A DNA stretch of 63,999 nucleotides. Source: Aquimarina sp. RZ0 (GTDB lineage Bacteria; Bacteroidota; Bacteroidia; Flavobacteriales; Flavobacteriaceae). The stretch is from contig NZ_VTZU01000043.1 of assembly GCF_008370685.1 (NCBI RefSeq), positions 1 to 63,999 on the forward strand, read 5' to 3'. Each line of letters begins with the position of its first letter. The stretch's first letter is position 1. Under the pieces are notes generated by a model that was not told where the DNA came from, made no database searches, and saw only the letters and a program-made list of their open reading frames with translations. The translations under genes were made by a program, and so were the position numbers. Positions 1 to 8,436 of the stretch are shown here, piece by piece.

Positions 1-122
1 TTATTTTTTCTTTATGCAAGGCAAAAAAATCAAGCATAGCTATAGCTACGGTTTATTTTTTAAACGAAGTAGAAAGGAAAAAGAAACGATGAATATGCGA
101 AATTTTTAGTTATAAATCGTAT
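1..122. mobile_element. Family A short palindromic element, copy A1 (left end cut by window)
   Basis: This stretch matches, as far as I can align by eye without a mismatch, the last 122 bases of the 162-bp elements at 15707-15868 and 46844-47005. It ends with CGAAATTTTTAGTTATAAAT followed by CGTAT, the right terminal inverted repeat, and has AGCTATAGCT at the element's centre. It has no coding capacity, so it is a MITE-like or REP-like element. It directly abuts the truncated MBL-family gene that follows. Confidence 0.85.
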
Positions 123-141
123 TAATAGGCATCTAAAGATT

Positions 142-777
142 ATGAGGTCATACATACAAGCTCCAACAGCTCATGCAGCAGCAGTTAAGAATCCAAAAAT
201 GTTAGGAGGTCCATTTATTGATTATGATGGAAAAAGAGTTGATGAAATTACCATGCTAAAAGATGAAACTCTAGAAAAACAAAAGGACTTAATAGCTTTT
301 AATAATGCAGTAAAAGAACTTGATGAATTACTAAAAAGCAAGGCAAAGGGGTATTCATTAGATCCTCTATATAATGAGGTTCCGGAACAGTTAAAAGGGT
401 ATGTTGATGTCCTGTTTTTAGGAATGGAATGTGATGACGCCCCGCTATCATGGCTTTATGGACCATTGATGACAGAACCTTTAACACGAGAGAAATATTC
501 TTCACGAAGATTGGCTGGCTCTAATTTTCAAAGAGGTAAAGGTCTTGTAGATGCATTCCATGCAAAAGAAGTATATGTATATGCTATGGGACAGGAACCT
601 TGGCTAGAATTTATTAGCAGTATAAAATACACAGATGAATCTAACCCAATTGTACAGTCAGATAAACTAATTGAGTATTGTAAAACTAATGGGATTATAT
701 CCGAAAGATTATTTGGAGAAAAAGAAATTTTATATAATAAATTAGCCTCTGAACTCATTGAAAATGATATGGCTTAA
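142..777 (+). pseudogene. C-terminal part of an MBL-fold metallo-hydrolase-like protein, N-terminally truncated
   Basis: The 211-residue product contains blocks such as FLGMECDDAPLSWLYGPL and VYVYAMGQEPWLEF, which I associate with the C-terminal half of large MBL-fold hydrolases found in NRPS/PKS loci. No HxHxDH zinc motif is present, so the catalytic half is missing. The reading frame stays open upstream from 142 back to about 73, into the family A element, with no clear start region. The simplest reading is that the element inserted into or deleted the 5' part of the gene; the N-terminal half may lie left of the window. It could instead be a free-standing C-terminal domain. The family assignment is from memory and moderate; the missing zinc motif is directly visible. 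Confidence 0.6.
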
Positions 778-916
778 TGTGTTTTATTATATGTAATTCA
801 GGGTGTTAAGTAAAAAAAATAGATAAACCAGATTTAACTAATAAAGACAATTACCAAATTAGTTATATCGCATTTTATAATCGATTTGGTATGCTAGGTA
901 AAATTTAATCAATTCA

Positions 917-1675
917 ATGAATACAGATTTTTCAAAAAATAAGATAATTGCAATTCCCTTTGCAGGAGGTAACAAGTATAGTTTTAAAACATTAGAAGAT
1001 CAAGTTCCTGATCATTTGGATTGGAGAACATTAGAACTTCCTGGCAGAGGTGCCAGATTTAATGAAGAATCATTATTTACGATTCCCGAAATGGTTGAAG
1101 ACCTTATAGCTCAATTAATACCTCATATCAAAACAGGAGATTATATATTATATGGTCATAGTATGGGAACTCTGTTAGGATATGAACTTACTAAGCAAAT
1201 CATCCAGCGTAAGTTGAAATTACCGCATTGCCTGTTTTTTACAGGGCGAGCAGCACCAAGTATTCTTCTAAAAGAAAAAAAATCGGTTTTACCAAAGATT
1301 ATATTTTGGGAAAAAGTACAAGAAATGGGAGGTTTACCCAAAGAGATTTTGAAATGCGAAGAGTTATTGGAATTATATTATCCAATTCTAGTATCAGATT
1401 TCAAAGCAATAGAAGATTATATATACACCCCAATGGAGAAACCATTTTCTATACCAATATATGTCTGTCTGGGAAAAGATGAAATAGGAGAAGAAAAGGG
1501 AAAAACAAAGATTACGGATATAAAAGTCTGGGGTGACGAAACAATATTCCCTTGTACTCCAGAATTAATGGAAGGGGATCATTTTTTTATATTCAGAAAT
1601 CAGAAAAAAATAGTAGACAAACTCAGTAATATATTTCGAATACATTCAAATAGTATAGTTTTAAAAAAAAAATGA
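917..1675 (+). CDS. Type II thioesterase (alpha/beta hydrolase) of an NRPS/PKS system
   Basis: The 252-aa protein has the type II thioesterase layout: an N-terminal PFAGG segment (residues 14-18), LPGRG at 41-45, the nucleophile motif GHSMG at 80-84 (Ser82), a likely Asp188 in GKDE, and the catalytic His222 in EGDHFF. Such enzymes release wrong acyl groups from carrier-protein phosphopantetheine arms in the cytoplasm. The length is normal for the family. The stop codon TGA at 1673-1675 is followed without a gap by the ATG of the aspartate kinase, so the two genes are almost certainly translated from one message. Its presence next to a phosphopantetheinyl transferase points to a secondary-metabolite assembly line just outside the window. 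Confidence 0.9.
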   Translation: MNTDFSKNKIIAIPFAGGNKYSFKTLEDQVPDHLDWRTLELPGRGARFNEESLFTIPEMVEDLIAQLIPHIKTGDYILYGHSMGTLLGYELTKQIIQRKLKLPHCLFFTGRAAPSILLKEKKSVLPKIIFWEKVQEMGGLPKEILKCEELLELYYPILVSDFKAIEDYIYTPMEKPFSIPIYVCLGKDEIGEEKGKTKITDIKVWGDETIFPCTPELMEGDHFFIFRNQKKIVDKLSNIFRIHSNSIVLKKK

Positions 1676-3013
1676 ATGAAAATTTTAAAGTTTGGAGGAA
1701 CTTCTCTTGGAACGATCGAAAATTTATATAAAGTAAAAAACATTCTAGACAATGATACTGATCAAAAGATTGTTGTATGTTCAGCTATGTCTGGAGTAAC
1801 GAATCAGTTAATTTCTATTTCAGAAAGTGTCAGACTTAAAAATAAAGAAGATATTGAATTAAAACTAGGAGAACTGAGGAATAAACATATTGATATTATA
1901 CGTGGATTAATAGATGATCATACCGTAAGAAATAAAGTTGAAAACTTTGTGGACGAGGTATCAAATAAAATTTTGGAACTATCATATCTGGAGTATACAG
2001 AAGATTTACACTCTAGAATAATAACCTATGGCGAAACATTATTAACTCAGATGTTTTCTAGCTTCTTAGACCATATTGGAATATCAAATGTATTATTAAT
2101 AGCTGAAGAGTTTATGTGGGTAGATACTATCGAAAACCCTAATATAAAAAAGATATCTAAGCGATTAGAATCTATTTTAGCAAGTATACCAAAATCACAA
2201 TTGTATATAACACAAGGATTTATCTGTAAGAATGCTAATGGTGATATTGATAACCTTAGAAGGGGAGGGAGTGACTATTCAGCAACAATTATAGGAGCAG
2301 CGTTAGCGGCTAGAGAAATAGAGATATGGACAGATATAGATGGTGTACATAATAATGACCCAAGATATGTGGATGCGACATATTCTATTCCCTATTTATC
2401 ATATAGTGAGGCTTCAAAATTAGCATATTTTGGAGCTAAAGTGTTACACCCTCAAACGATAGTACCTGTAATTGATATAGATATTCCGGTTGTATTAAAA
2501 GATACAACGAATCCTGATGCTGCCGGTACAATCATTTCAAATAAAACATATAGACAAGGAGTAAAAGGAGTTTCTGCAAAAGATGATATAACTGGAATTT
2601 CCATAAAATCAAAAAAGATTTTAAAAGGATATGATTTCCTGACCAGCATATTTGAGATATTTAATAAGTACCAAACTACGATTGATATGGTTACTACTAC
2701 AGAAAAATCGATATTTCTAACCATTGATAACCCTAATAAATTAATCGATATAGTAAATGATATTAATAGATTGGGAGAAGTAACGTTAATGCCTCATCAG
2801 AGTATCATCTGTATTGTTGGAGAATCGATTATTCAGGATAAAAATTCACATAGGATTTTTGAAATTTTAAATCATATTTCAGTAAAGATGATTTCCTATG
2901 GTAGTAGTACTAATAATATTTCAATATTGGTCGATTCTCGTGATAAGATTGATACGTTGAGATTATTACACAAAAAACTTTTTTTAGAACAATCAGAAAT
3001 GGTTGTGTTATAA
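1676..3013 (+). CDS. lysC: Monofunctional aspartate kinase
   Basis: The protein phosphorylates L-aspartate to beta-aspartyl phosphate, the entry to lysine, threonine, methionine and diaminobutyrate synthesis. The N-terminal KFGGTSLG (5-12), SAMSGVTNQL (36-45), RRGGSDYSA (195-203) and WTDIDGV with NNDPR (218-230) are the kinase core; residues from about 300 to 445 have the length of the two C-terminal ACT domains. It is monofunctional, with no homoserine dehydrogenase part. It starts at the base after the thioesterase stop codon. That coupling suggests a pathway-dedicated copy supplying an aspartate-derived building block (inference). I cannot judge feedback sensitivity from the sequence. No close terminator was seen before the convergent gene ending at 3090. 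Confidence 0.92.
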   Translation: MKILKFGGTSLGTIENLYKVKNILDNDTDQKIVVCSAMSGVTNQLISISESVRLKNKEDIELKLGELRNKHIDIIRGLIDDHTVRNKVENFVDEVSNKILELSYLEYTEDLHSRIITYGETLLTQMFSSFLDHIGISNVLLIAEEFMWVDTIENPNIKKISKRLESILASIPKSQLYITQGFICKNANGDIDNLRRGGSDYSATIIGAALAAREIEIWTDIDGVHNNDPRYVDATYSIPYLSYSEASKLAYFGAKVLHPQTIVPVIDIDIPVVLKDTTNPDAAGTIISNKTYRQGVKGVSAKDDITGISIKSKKILKGYDFLTSIFEIFNKYQTTIDMVTTTEKSIFLTIDNPNKLIDIVNDINRLGEVTLMPHQSIICIVGESIIQDKNSHRIFEILNHISVKMISYGSSTNNISILVDSRDKIDTLRLLHKKLFLEQSEMVVL

Positions 3014-3089
3014 ATTTGGGTTGTATATAGTTGTTGGTTTAATTCAAAAAATAACCTACAGAATGTTGAGGAGAAATGTATCCAAAAGG

Positions 3090-4817
3090 CTAATTTTCAA
3101 TATCAATTAAATAGGTGACAATTTCTTGCTTTGGTTGTAATCCGAGCTTCTTACGAAGACGGTATCGTGCCGTTTTTACACTCTCTGGTGAGATTCCTAA
3201 AATACTAGCAGTTTCTTTGATGTTTAAATTTAATCTGGTTAAGGAACAGATTTTTAGATCGTTATTTTTTAGATTAGGATGTCTTGCGATAAGTTTTGAA
3301 TAGAAATCGGTATGAACCTTTTCGAATACCATTTTAAAATCTTCCCAATCTTTGTCTGTAGATAGGTTTCTTTTAATAATCTCTATGGTTTCATTGATAA
3401 CAAGGTCTCTTTTCTCTACAGGAATGGCCTTCATGCTGATTAATTTGTCTAATAGTTGTTGGGAGATTTCATTTTTCTTCACAAAATTAAGGGCGTACGA
3501 AGTAAGTTCTTTATTCTTAGAATTTAATTGTTGTTTTAGCTGTTTCTGCTTTAATTTTGAGTTTTCCAATGCTTGTTGTGCCAGTGCATTATTTGTAATT
3601 AATAATTCTTGATCTTTTTGTAATAATTCTTTGTTTTTTTTAAAAGATTTAAAAACGAAATAAATAATTAAAAAAATAATAAATATGCCTGTGAGAAGCG
3701 CATAATTAATGAGTTTATCAATTTTTTCTTTTGTTCTGAGCAGTTGTACTTCTTTTTCCTTTTTTTGAAGTTGGTTTTCAAATTCGAGATATGCAATCTG
3801 TTTAGCCTTTTCTATGTTAAATATGGAATCTTTTAATTTAATATACCGATCAGAGAATAGTAGTGCCGCTGCAGGATTGTTTTGTTGTTTTTTTAGTTCT
3901 TTTAATTCTTCATATGCAGCTAATTCTTGTTTCTTTAAATTATTTTCTTCGGCCTTTTCCAATCCTTTTCTCAGGTTCTTTTCTGCCAACTCTAAATCGT
4001 TGTCGAGTCGATGTATTTTTCCTAATAAAATATAGTTACTCGTTAATCCATCAATGTCTAGTATTTTTTGTCCTAACAACATAGAAGTGTTGATATGATA
4101 ATATGCCTGTGTTTTTTTATTTTCTTTAATATAGAATAACCCAAGGCGGTTATGGGCTTCTGCAATTCCATAAGTAAAATTATTTTGGGTATGAATATCC
4201 AAGGCATTATTTAGATATTTTTTTGCTTCTTCCAATCTATTCTGAATGATAAAAATACTACCCATCTTAGTAAAAGTAGTAGCTACTCTATCCGTAAGAT
4301 CTAGCGACGTAAATTTATGAATAGCCATGTTGTAATAATTCAGGGATTTTTCATATTGTTCTAGATCAGCATATACCATACCAATATTAAGATTAGTATT
4401 AGCAATACCTTCTGTATCTTCAATCTTTTCATAGGCGTTTTGAGACTTTATTAAATACTGCAATGCCTCATTTTGATACCCTTGTGCCCAAAAAGCAACG
4501 CCAATTACTCTATTTGCAAAAGCAATTCCTTTTTGATACCTAAGCTTTTTTGATAAAACAAGTGCCTTTTTTCCATATGATATGGATTGATCAGGATTAA
4601 TGATCCAATATTCATATCCAATTTCATTAAGTACGTCCACTTTTAAACGATCGTCCTTATGATGAAGACTCAATTTTTTTTTCAAGCTATCTATTTCTTT
4701 ATCAATTGAGATAAATGAAAGATTAACAAATAGTAAGACTGATAAATAAATAATAGAAGTAAAAATATTTTTATTGAACCTGACAGGTCTCATTCTAAAG
4801 ATTTTTAATTTTCCCAA
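3090..4817 (-). CDS. TPR-repeat membrane-anchored LuxR-type transcriptional regulator
   Basis: The 575-aa protein has an N-terminal hydrophobic segment (about 19-37), several tetratricopeptide repeats (about 50-330), a coiled stretch, a transmembrane helix rich in Ile/Phe/Leu near 370-395, a second coiled coil, and a C-terminal LuxR-like helix-turn-helix (LNIKETASILGISPESVK, near 530-550). This periplasmic-TPR/TM/cytoplasmic-HTH order is common in Flavobacteriia. It reads away from the PPTase gene and converges with the aspartate kinase gene. Lying between biosynthetic-type genes, it may be a cluster-situated regulator (inference). Signal and targets are unknown. Confidence 0.85.
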   Translation of the reverse strand: MGKLKIFRMRPVRFNKNIFTSIIYLSVLLFVNLSFISIDKEIDSLKKKLSLHHKDDRLKVDVLNEIGYEYWIINPDQSISYGKKALVLSKKLRYQKGIAFANRVIGVAFWAQGYQNEALQYLIKSQNAYEKIEDTEGIANTNLNIGMVYADLEQYEKSLNYYNMAIHKFTSLDLTDRVATTFTKMGSIFIIQNRLEEAKKYLNNALDIHTQNNFTYGIAEAHNRLGLFYIKENKKTQAYYHINTSMLLGQKILDIDGLTSNYILLGKIHRLDNDLELAEKNLRKGLEKAEENNLKKQELAAYEELKELKKQQNNPAAALLFSDRYIKLKDSIFNIEKAKQIAYLEFENQLQKKEKEVQLLRTKEKIDKLINYALLTGIFIIFLIIYFVFKSFKKNKELLQKDQELLITNNALAQQALENSKLKQKQLKQQLNSKNKELTSYALNFVKKNEISQQLLDKLISMKAIPVEKRDLVINETIEIIKRNLSTDKDWEDFKMVFEKVHTDFYSKLIARHPNLKNNDLKICSLTRLNLNIKETASILGISPESVKTARYRLRKKLGLQPKQEIVTYLIDIEN

Positions 4818-5292
4818 GACAGCTTTATAATTAATAGTGAGCCATTTTGAATACGATTAATTATGACCAAAAAAAAGAGTATAAATTAGATATCATTTTA
4901 ATATTGATTTTATAAAATGTGTTAAATCAATACGTATACTTCTTTGATGTGATTCTAAGTGTTTTTTCCTTATCAATTACAAAAATACTCTTGCCTGTTT
5001 TATTAAAATAGATGAATATTAGAGAGAAGTTTACCACCAATACTAAAAAAATATTAAAACATACTTGAAAAAAATCTAATGTATTATATATTTTCGACGT
5101 TTACAATATGAGTGCTATTAAATAAAGTAGGAAATTTACATTATTCATGTTTTAAAAATGTTTAATTAAAGAATAACTTTGAATACGTGCTTTTACATTG
5201 TAAATGGTATTGTGCCGGTATAAAAAATCGATTAGAAATATGAGAGTTAAGAAAATCAGATATAATTATGGAGACTATGATAGAAATACTAT
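4818..5292. promoter_or_regulatory. Divergent intergenic region with an 8-bp inverted repeat
   Basis: This 475-bp gap separates the divergently transcribed TPR-LuxR regulator and PPTase genes, so it should hold both promoters. A perfect inverted repeat ATTGATTT (4903-4910) / AAATCAAT (4924-4931), spaced by 13 bases, is a possible operator close to the regulator's start. No ORF and no copy of the repeat families was recognised here. The operator role is inference. Confidence 0.35.
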
Positions 5293-6024
5293 ATGAACAT
5301 GTATAGTGGTCAAATTTTATTAGGAAGAGAAAACGAGCTTTTTCGGGCAGGTTTTTGTTTGATTAAAGCAACATTACCTGGTTTATTAGAGAGATCTAAT
5401 ATGTTACATCCAAGTGAATCTATGTATTTTAATACACTGAAATATGATAGAAGAAAAACCAGTTATTTGTTGGGTAGGATTGCAGCAAAAAATGCAGTAT
5501 TACAACAAATAAACCAGGAAGTAGCTCCAAATTCTTTTTCAGTAACGTATGGAGTTTTTCAGTTTCCTGTTGTAAAACATCTTCCAAGCAATAATATTCA
5601 GGTAAGTATAAGTCATTGTGATCAAATTGGTTTTGCTGTTGGATTTCCTGAGGAACACCCAATGGGAATCGATATAGAAAAAATTGATGCAGATAAGATT
5701 GAAGCCATGAAAAGTATGATTTGTGCTGAAGAGTTTGATAAAATTAATACACTGCCGGTATCAATATTAATAGGAAGTACACTCATCTGGACAATTAAAG
5801 AAGCACTATCCAAGGTGCTCAGGACAGGATTAATGATTGATTTTAAAATATTAGAAATAGGCGAATTAAAAAAAGAAGAAGAAAGTTATACAAGCACATT
5901 TAAACATTTCTCGCAATATAAGGCTGTCTCATATCATGTAGGCGATTATATATACTCTTTGGTCTTACCAAAAAACACTTCTTGTGATTTAGTTCAGTTT
6001 CATAATATTTTAAGAACTTTGTAA
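5293..6024 (+). CDS. Sfp-type 4'-phosphopantetheinyl transferase
   Basis: The enzyme would move the phosphopantetheine arm of CoA onto a serine of carrier proteins. The magnesium-binding and catalytic signatures are visible: GIDIE at 125-129 and W-T-I-KEA at 166-171, with SISHC at 105-109. At 243 aa it fits the Sfp/EntD group rather than the short AcpS group, which implies service to NRPS or PKS carrier proteins. It is preceded by a 475-bp gap and followed by 217 bp without a gene, so it is probably transcribed alone. Together with the type II thioesterase it is the strongest sign that the window begins at the edge of a biosynthetic locus. Confidence 0.9.
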   Translation: MNMYSGQILLGRENELFRAGFCLIKATLPGLLERSNMLHPSESMYFNTLKYDRRKTSYLLGRIAAKNAVLQQINQEVAPNSFSVTYGVFQFPVVKHLPSNNIQVSISHCDQIGFAVGFPEEHPMGIDIEKIDADKIEAMKSMICAEEFDKINTLPVSILIGSTLIWTIKEALSKVLRTGLMIDFKILEIGELKKEEESYTSTFKHFSQYKAVSYHVGDYIYSLVLPKNTSCDLVQFHNILRTL

Positions 6025-6241
6025 AAAAAAGCCATAACTAAATAGTTAGAAAATACAACATACCAAGATCACGTTATAAGTAATAGATGTACTGAATAAA
6101 TGAACCCGTATCATTTTAAAATAATTCAGAAACACTTTTTTTATGCGAAATGATATAGCATAATCCATATAAATTTAGAAATAATAACAATCGGTAGTTA
6201 TTTTCTAGCGTATTAGAAACCCCTTACGGAATACATTAAAC

Positions 6242-6898
6242 ATGAACGTCAAAGTATTTAAAGTTGAAAATTTATATATCAAAAATCAATGCTACCTTAT
6301 TCATAATGATGGTATAGGGGTTCTTATTGACCCGGCATGGGATTATAGTTTGATAAATGATTATATAATTTCAAATGGTATTAATCTAAAAGCTGTTTTA
6401 CTGACTCATAGCCATTTGGACCATGTGAATTTAGCTCAGAAATTCTCAGAAGTTTACGATATTCCAGTCTTCATGTCTGAAAAAGAGATCGAGGATTCAG
6501 GTTTTAGGGCACAAAATCTGAATAGCGTTTCACATCTGGGAACTATCGAAACGATAGAATACTTTACTATTCTGCCGATACTCACACCTGGACATACTTT
6601 GGGCAGTACCTGCTATTTAGTAGATAATAATTTGTTTACCGGTGATACGGTTTTTATTGAGGGAGTAGGAATTTGTAATCGTGATGATGCATATAAATTA
6701 TATGAATCAGTACAATTTTTAAAATCAAATGTATCTCAGGATACGTTGATTTGGCCAGGGCATTCATTTGGAGACTCGCCAGGGAAAGATTTACAATATC
6801 TTCTGAAAAATAATATTTATTTTCAACTTGAGAACGCTGAACATTTCGTTGATTTTAGGACTCGTAAAAATAGACCAAACCCTTTTATGTTTAAGTAA
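6242..6898 (+). CDS. MBL-fold metallo-hydrolase (glyoxalase II-like)
   Basis: The 218-aa protein carries the complete metal set of the family: HSHLDH at 56-61, a third-site His118 in TPGHTLGS, the bridging Asp135 in FTGDTVF, and His174 in WPGHSFG. It lacks the C-terminal helical domain of true glyoxalase II, so the substrate is open; thioester or lactone hydrolysis is plausible for a protein beside a biosynthetic locus (inference). No signal peptide is seen, so it is cytoplasmic. The downstream ICMT-like gene begins 62 bp later on the same strand and may be co-transcribed. Confidence 0.85.
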   Translation: MNVKVFKVENLYIKNQCYLIHNDGIGVLIDPAWDYSLINDYIISNGINLKAVLLTHSHLDHVNLAQKFSEVYDIPVFMSEKEIEDSGFRAQNLNSVSHLGTIETIEYFTILPILTPGHTLGSTCYLVDNNLFTGDTVFIEGVGICNRDDAYKLYESVQFLKSNVSQDTLIWPGHSFGDSPGKDLQYLLKNNIYFQLENAEHFVDFRTRKNRPNPFMFK

Positions 6899-6960
6899 AG
6901 AAAAACTAGAGTACTGTATGGTAAAGAGTAGTTATCTCATAATTTAGTATTTTTAAAGAA

Positions 6961-7419
6961 ATGAATATTGATAAGAAAGGGGGCATCTTTGTATTGGTGC
7001 AAGTGATGTTGTTTGTAGTGTATACAGTACCCATACGCACTCTGAATTTTTCTTGTTCCTCATCATTTAGTTTATTGTTTTTAGTACCAGCGGTAGTTGG
7101 ATTAATCATACTATTTGGTTCCATTTTACAATTACGATATCAATTATCTCCATTTCCTAATCCCTTGGATAGAGGGGTTTTAATCACAAGAGGTTTTTAT
7201 AAACTATCGAGACATCCTATATATTCAGGAATCTTATTAAGTGCCTTCTCTTATGCATTATATTCTTGCTCTATAGTTAAAATTTTAATTTCTATCTGCC
7301 TTTTGGTTTTGTTTTATTTCAAAAGTGCCTATGAAGAAAAACTACTTTCAAAACGATTTGTAGCGTATCAGGAATATAAAAAACAAGTAGGTCGTTTTTT
7401 TCCAAGAATAATACGATAA
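6961..7419 (+). CDS. Isoprenylcysteine carboxyl methyltransferase-like membrane protein
   Basis: The 152-aa protein is mostly hydrophobic with about four membrane segments. The conserved cofactor-side motif is present: GFYKLSRHPIYSG (around 81-93), followed near the C-terminus by the EEKLL...F..YQEYKKQVGRFFP pattern typical of ICMT/phospholipid methyltransferase-like proteins. These bind S-adenosylmethionine, but most bacterial members have no assigned substrate. It lies 62 bp after the MBL gene, same strand. Start chosen at ATG 6961, which gives an N-terminus leading directly into the first membrane helix. Confidence 0.8.
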   Translation: MNIDKKGGIFVLVQVMLFVVYTVPIRTLNFSCSSSFSLLFLVPAVVGLIILFGSILQLRYQLSPFPNPLDRGVLITRGFYKLSRHPIYSGILLSAFSYALYSCSIVKILISICLLVLFYFKSAYEEKLLSKRFVAYQEYKKQVGRFFPRIIR

Positions 7420-7634
7420 ATATTCATCGTAGTTTATAATTTTTTTTAGCTTGATATTTCAGTAAATTCAAGAGATAAATGGGATAAAACACCTAAAAAC
7501 GTCTTACTCTAAACCTATCCGCTCAAGAACATTTAGTCTTTAAAGTAAATCTTTTTTACAGGTTGTTGTTTTTTAGCAAGAAACCCCATGTTGTATGAGT
7601 TTATGGGTGTTTTTTAATGTTAACCTTAAGAATT

Positions 7635-7797
7635 ATACGATTTACGGGTGAGAATTTCGTAAAAATAATGGCAAGGATTTTTCGCTAGATTGATGAATCA
7701 AATTAAAGAATAGCTATAGCTATTGTTTCATTTTATGAAGAAAATATAGTAGAAAAAGAATGTCATTAGATGCGAAATTTTTATTCGTAAATCGTAT
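7635..7797. mobile_element. Diverged family A element, copy A4 (163 bp)
   Basis: The ends are inverted repeats: ATACGATTTACGGG at the left and the complement of ATACGATTTACGAA at the right, both continuing into AATTTCG. An AATAGCTATAGCTATT palindrome (7709-7724) sits at the centre of the element. The interior differs from A1-A3 but the length, ends and central palindrome are kept. No coding capacity. Confidence 0.75.
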
Positions 7798-7844
7798 TAT
7801 TTATCATTTGATCAAAAACTTGGCATACCTTTTGTTTTATTAAT

Positions 7845-7879
7845 AATAACTGATTGGGCAATTAATAAAATCAGTTATT
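7845..7879 (+). promoter_or_regulatory. 11-bp perfect stem-loop upstream of a 33-codon ORF
   Basis: AATAACTGATT (7845-7855) and its exact reverse complement AATCAGTTATT (7869-7879) flank a 13-base spacer. It lies 32 bp before the small ORF at 7911. It may be an operator, an RNA hairpin in the 5' leader or a transcription end for material upstream; there is no T-tract of note directly after it. Confidence 0.5.
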
Positions 7880-7910
7880 AAATAAGTATTAATTTAAAAA
7901 TAGGGAAGTT

Positions 7911-8012
7911 ATGATAGATTTAATTTACAAGTCGCTTGGGATTGATTGGAGTACAGTTAAAAAGTTTTTAAAAGAGCTACCTGCAGCTTGCAGTCATGCC
8001 ATTCATAGGTAG
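7911..8012 (+). CDS. 33-residue small ORF (hypothetical peptide)
   Basis: ATG at 7911, preceded by the purine-rich AGGGAAG, opens a 33-codon frame ending in TAG at 8010-8012. The product begins MIDLIYKSLGIDW and ends LPAACSHAIHR. A strong intrinsic terminator follows 64 bp later and a perfect inverted repeat precedes it, so a short independent transcript is plausible. I do not recognise the peptide; it is moderately amphipathic with one cysteine. It may be a real micro-protein, a leader peptide, or a chance ORF within a small RNA. Confidence 0.4.
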   Translation: MIDLIYKSLGIDWSTVKKFLKELPAACSHAIHR

Positions 8013-8075
8013 CAGATTGCTTTTTAATTTTTAATAATCTAAAAATGCGAATAATGCTAGAAAAAAACTTTGTAT

Positions 8076-8115
8076 AACCGGATATCTTTATTAGTTGATA
8101 TCCGGTTTTGTTTTT
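8076..8115 (+). terminator. Intrinsic terminator after the 33-codon ORF
   Basis: AACCGGATATC (8076-8086) pairs perfectly with GATATCCGGTT (8097-8107) across a 10-base loop and is followed by a T-rich tract (TTTTGTTTTTT with the stem's last Ts). No longer gene on the + strand precedes it for over 600 bases, so it must serve a short transcript. Confidence 0.8.
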
Positions 8116-8436
8116 TATGACTTTTTATTCATAAATGACCAAATTTTTTTAAAAAAGATTCAACAGATTTGATTAATCAAAATCTTTATTCTCAAAGAAT
8201 ATTTACACAGATACAAGTATCTAATATACACTTGTTAATTAGTGCTGGTATTTCTTCAAAAATTTGACAAACGATCTTCCGTTTTACTTCATAAAATCAT
8301 TACAGTGCAGTATCTTTACAGCTCAAATAAATTCCTTAAATAGTATGCCTGTTATTGGTTATTGTGCCTATAATACATGATTGTATAACAAGCTAGGAGA
8401 TATTGGTATAAGGAATACAATCTAATAGTTGATTTT

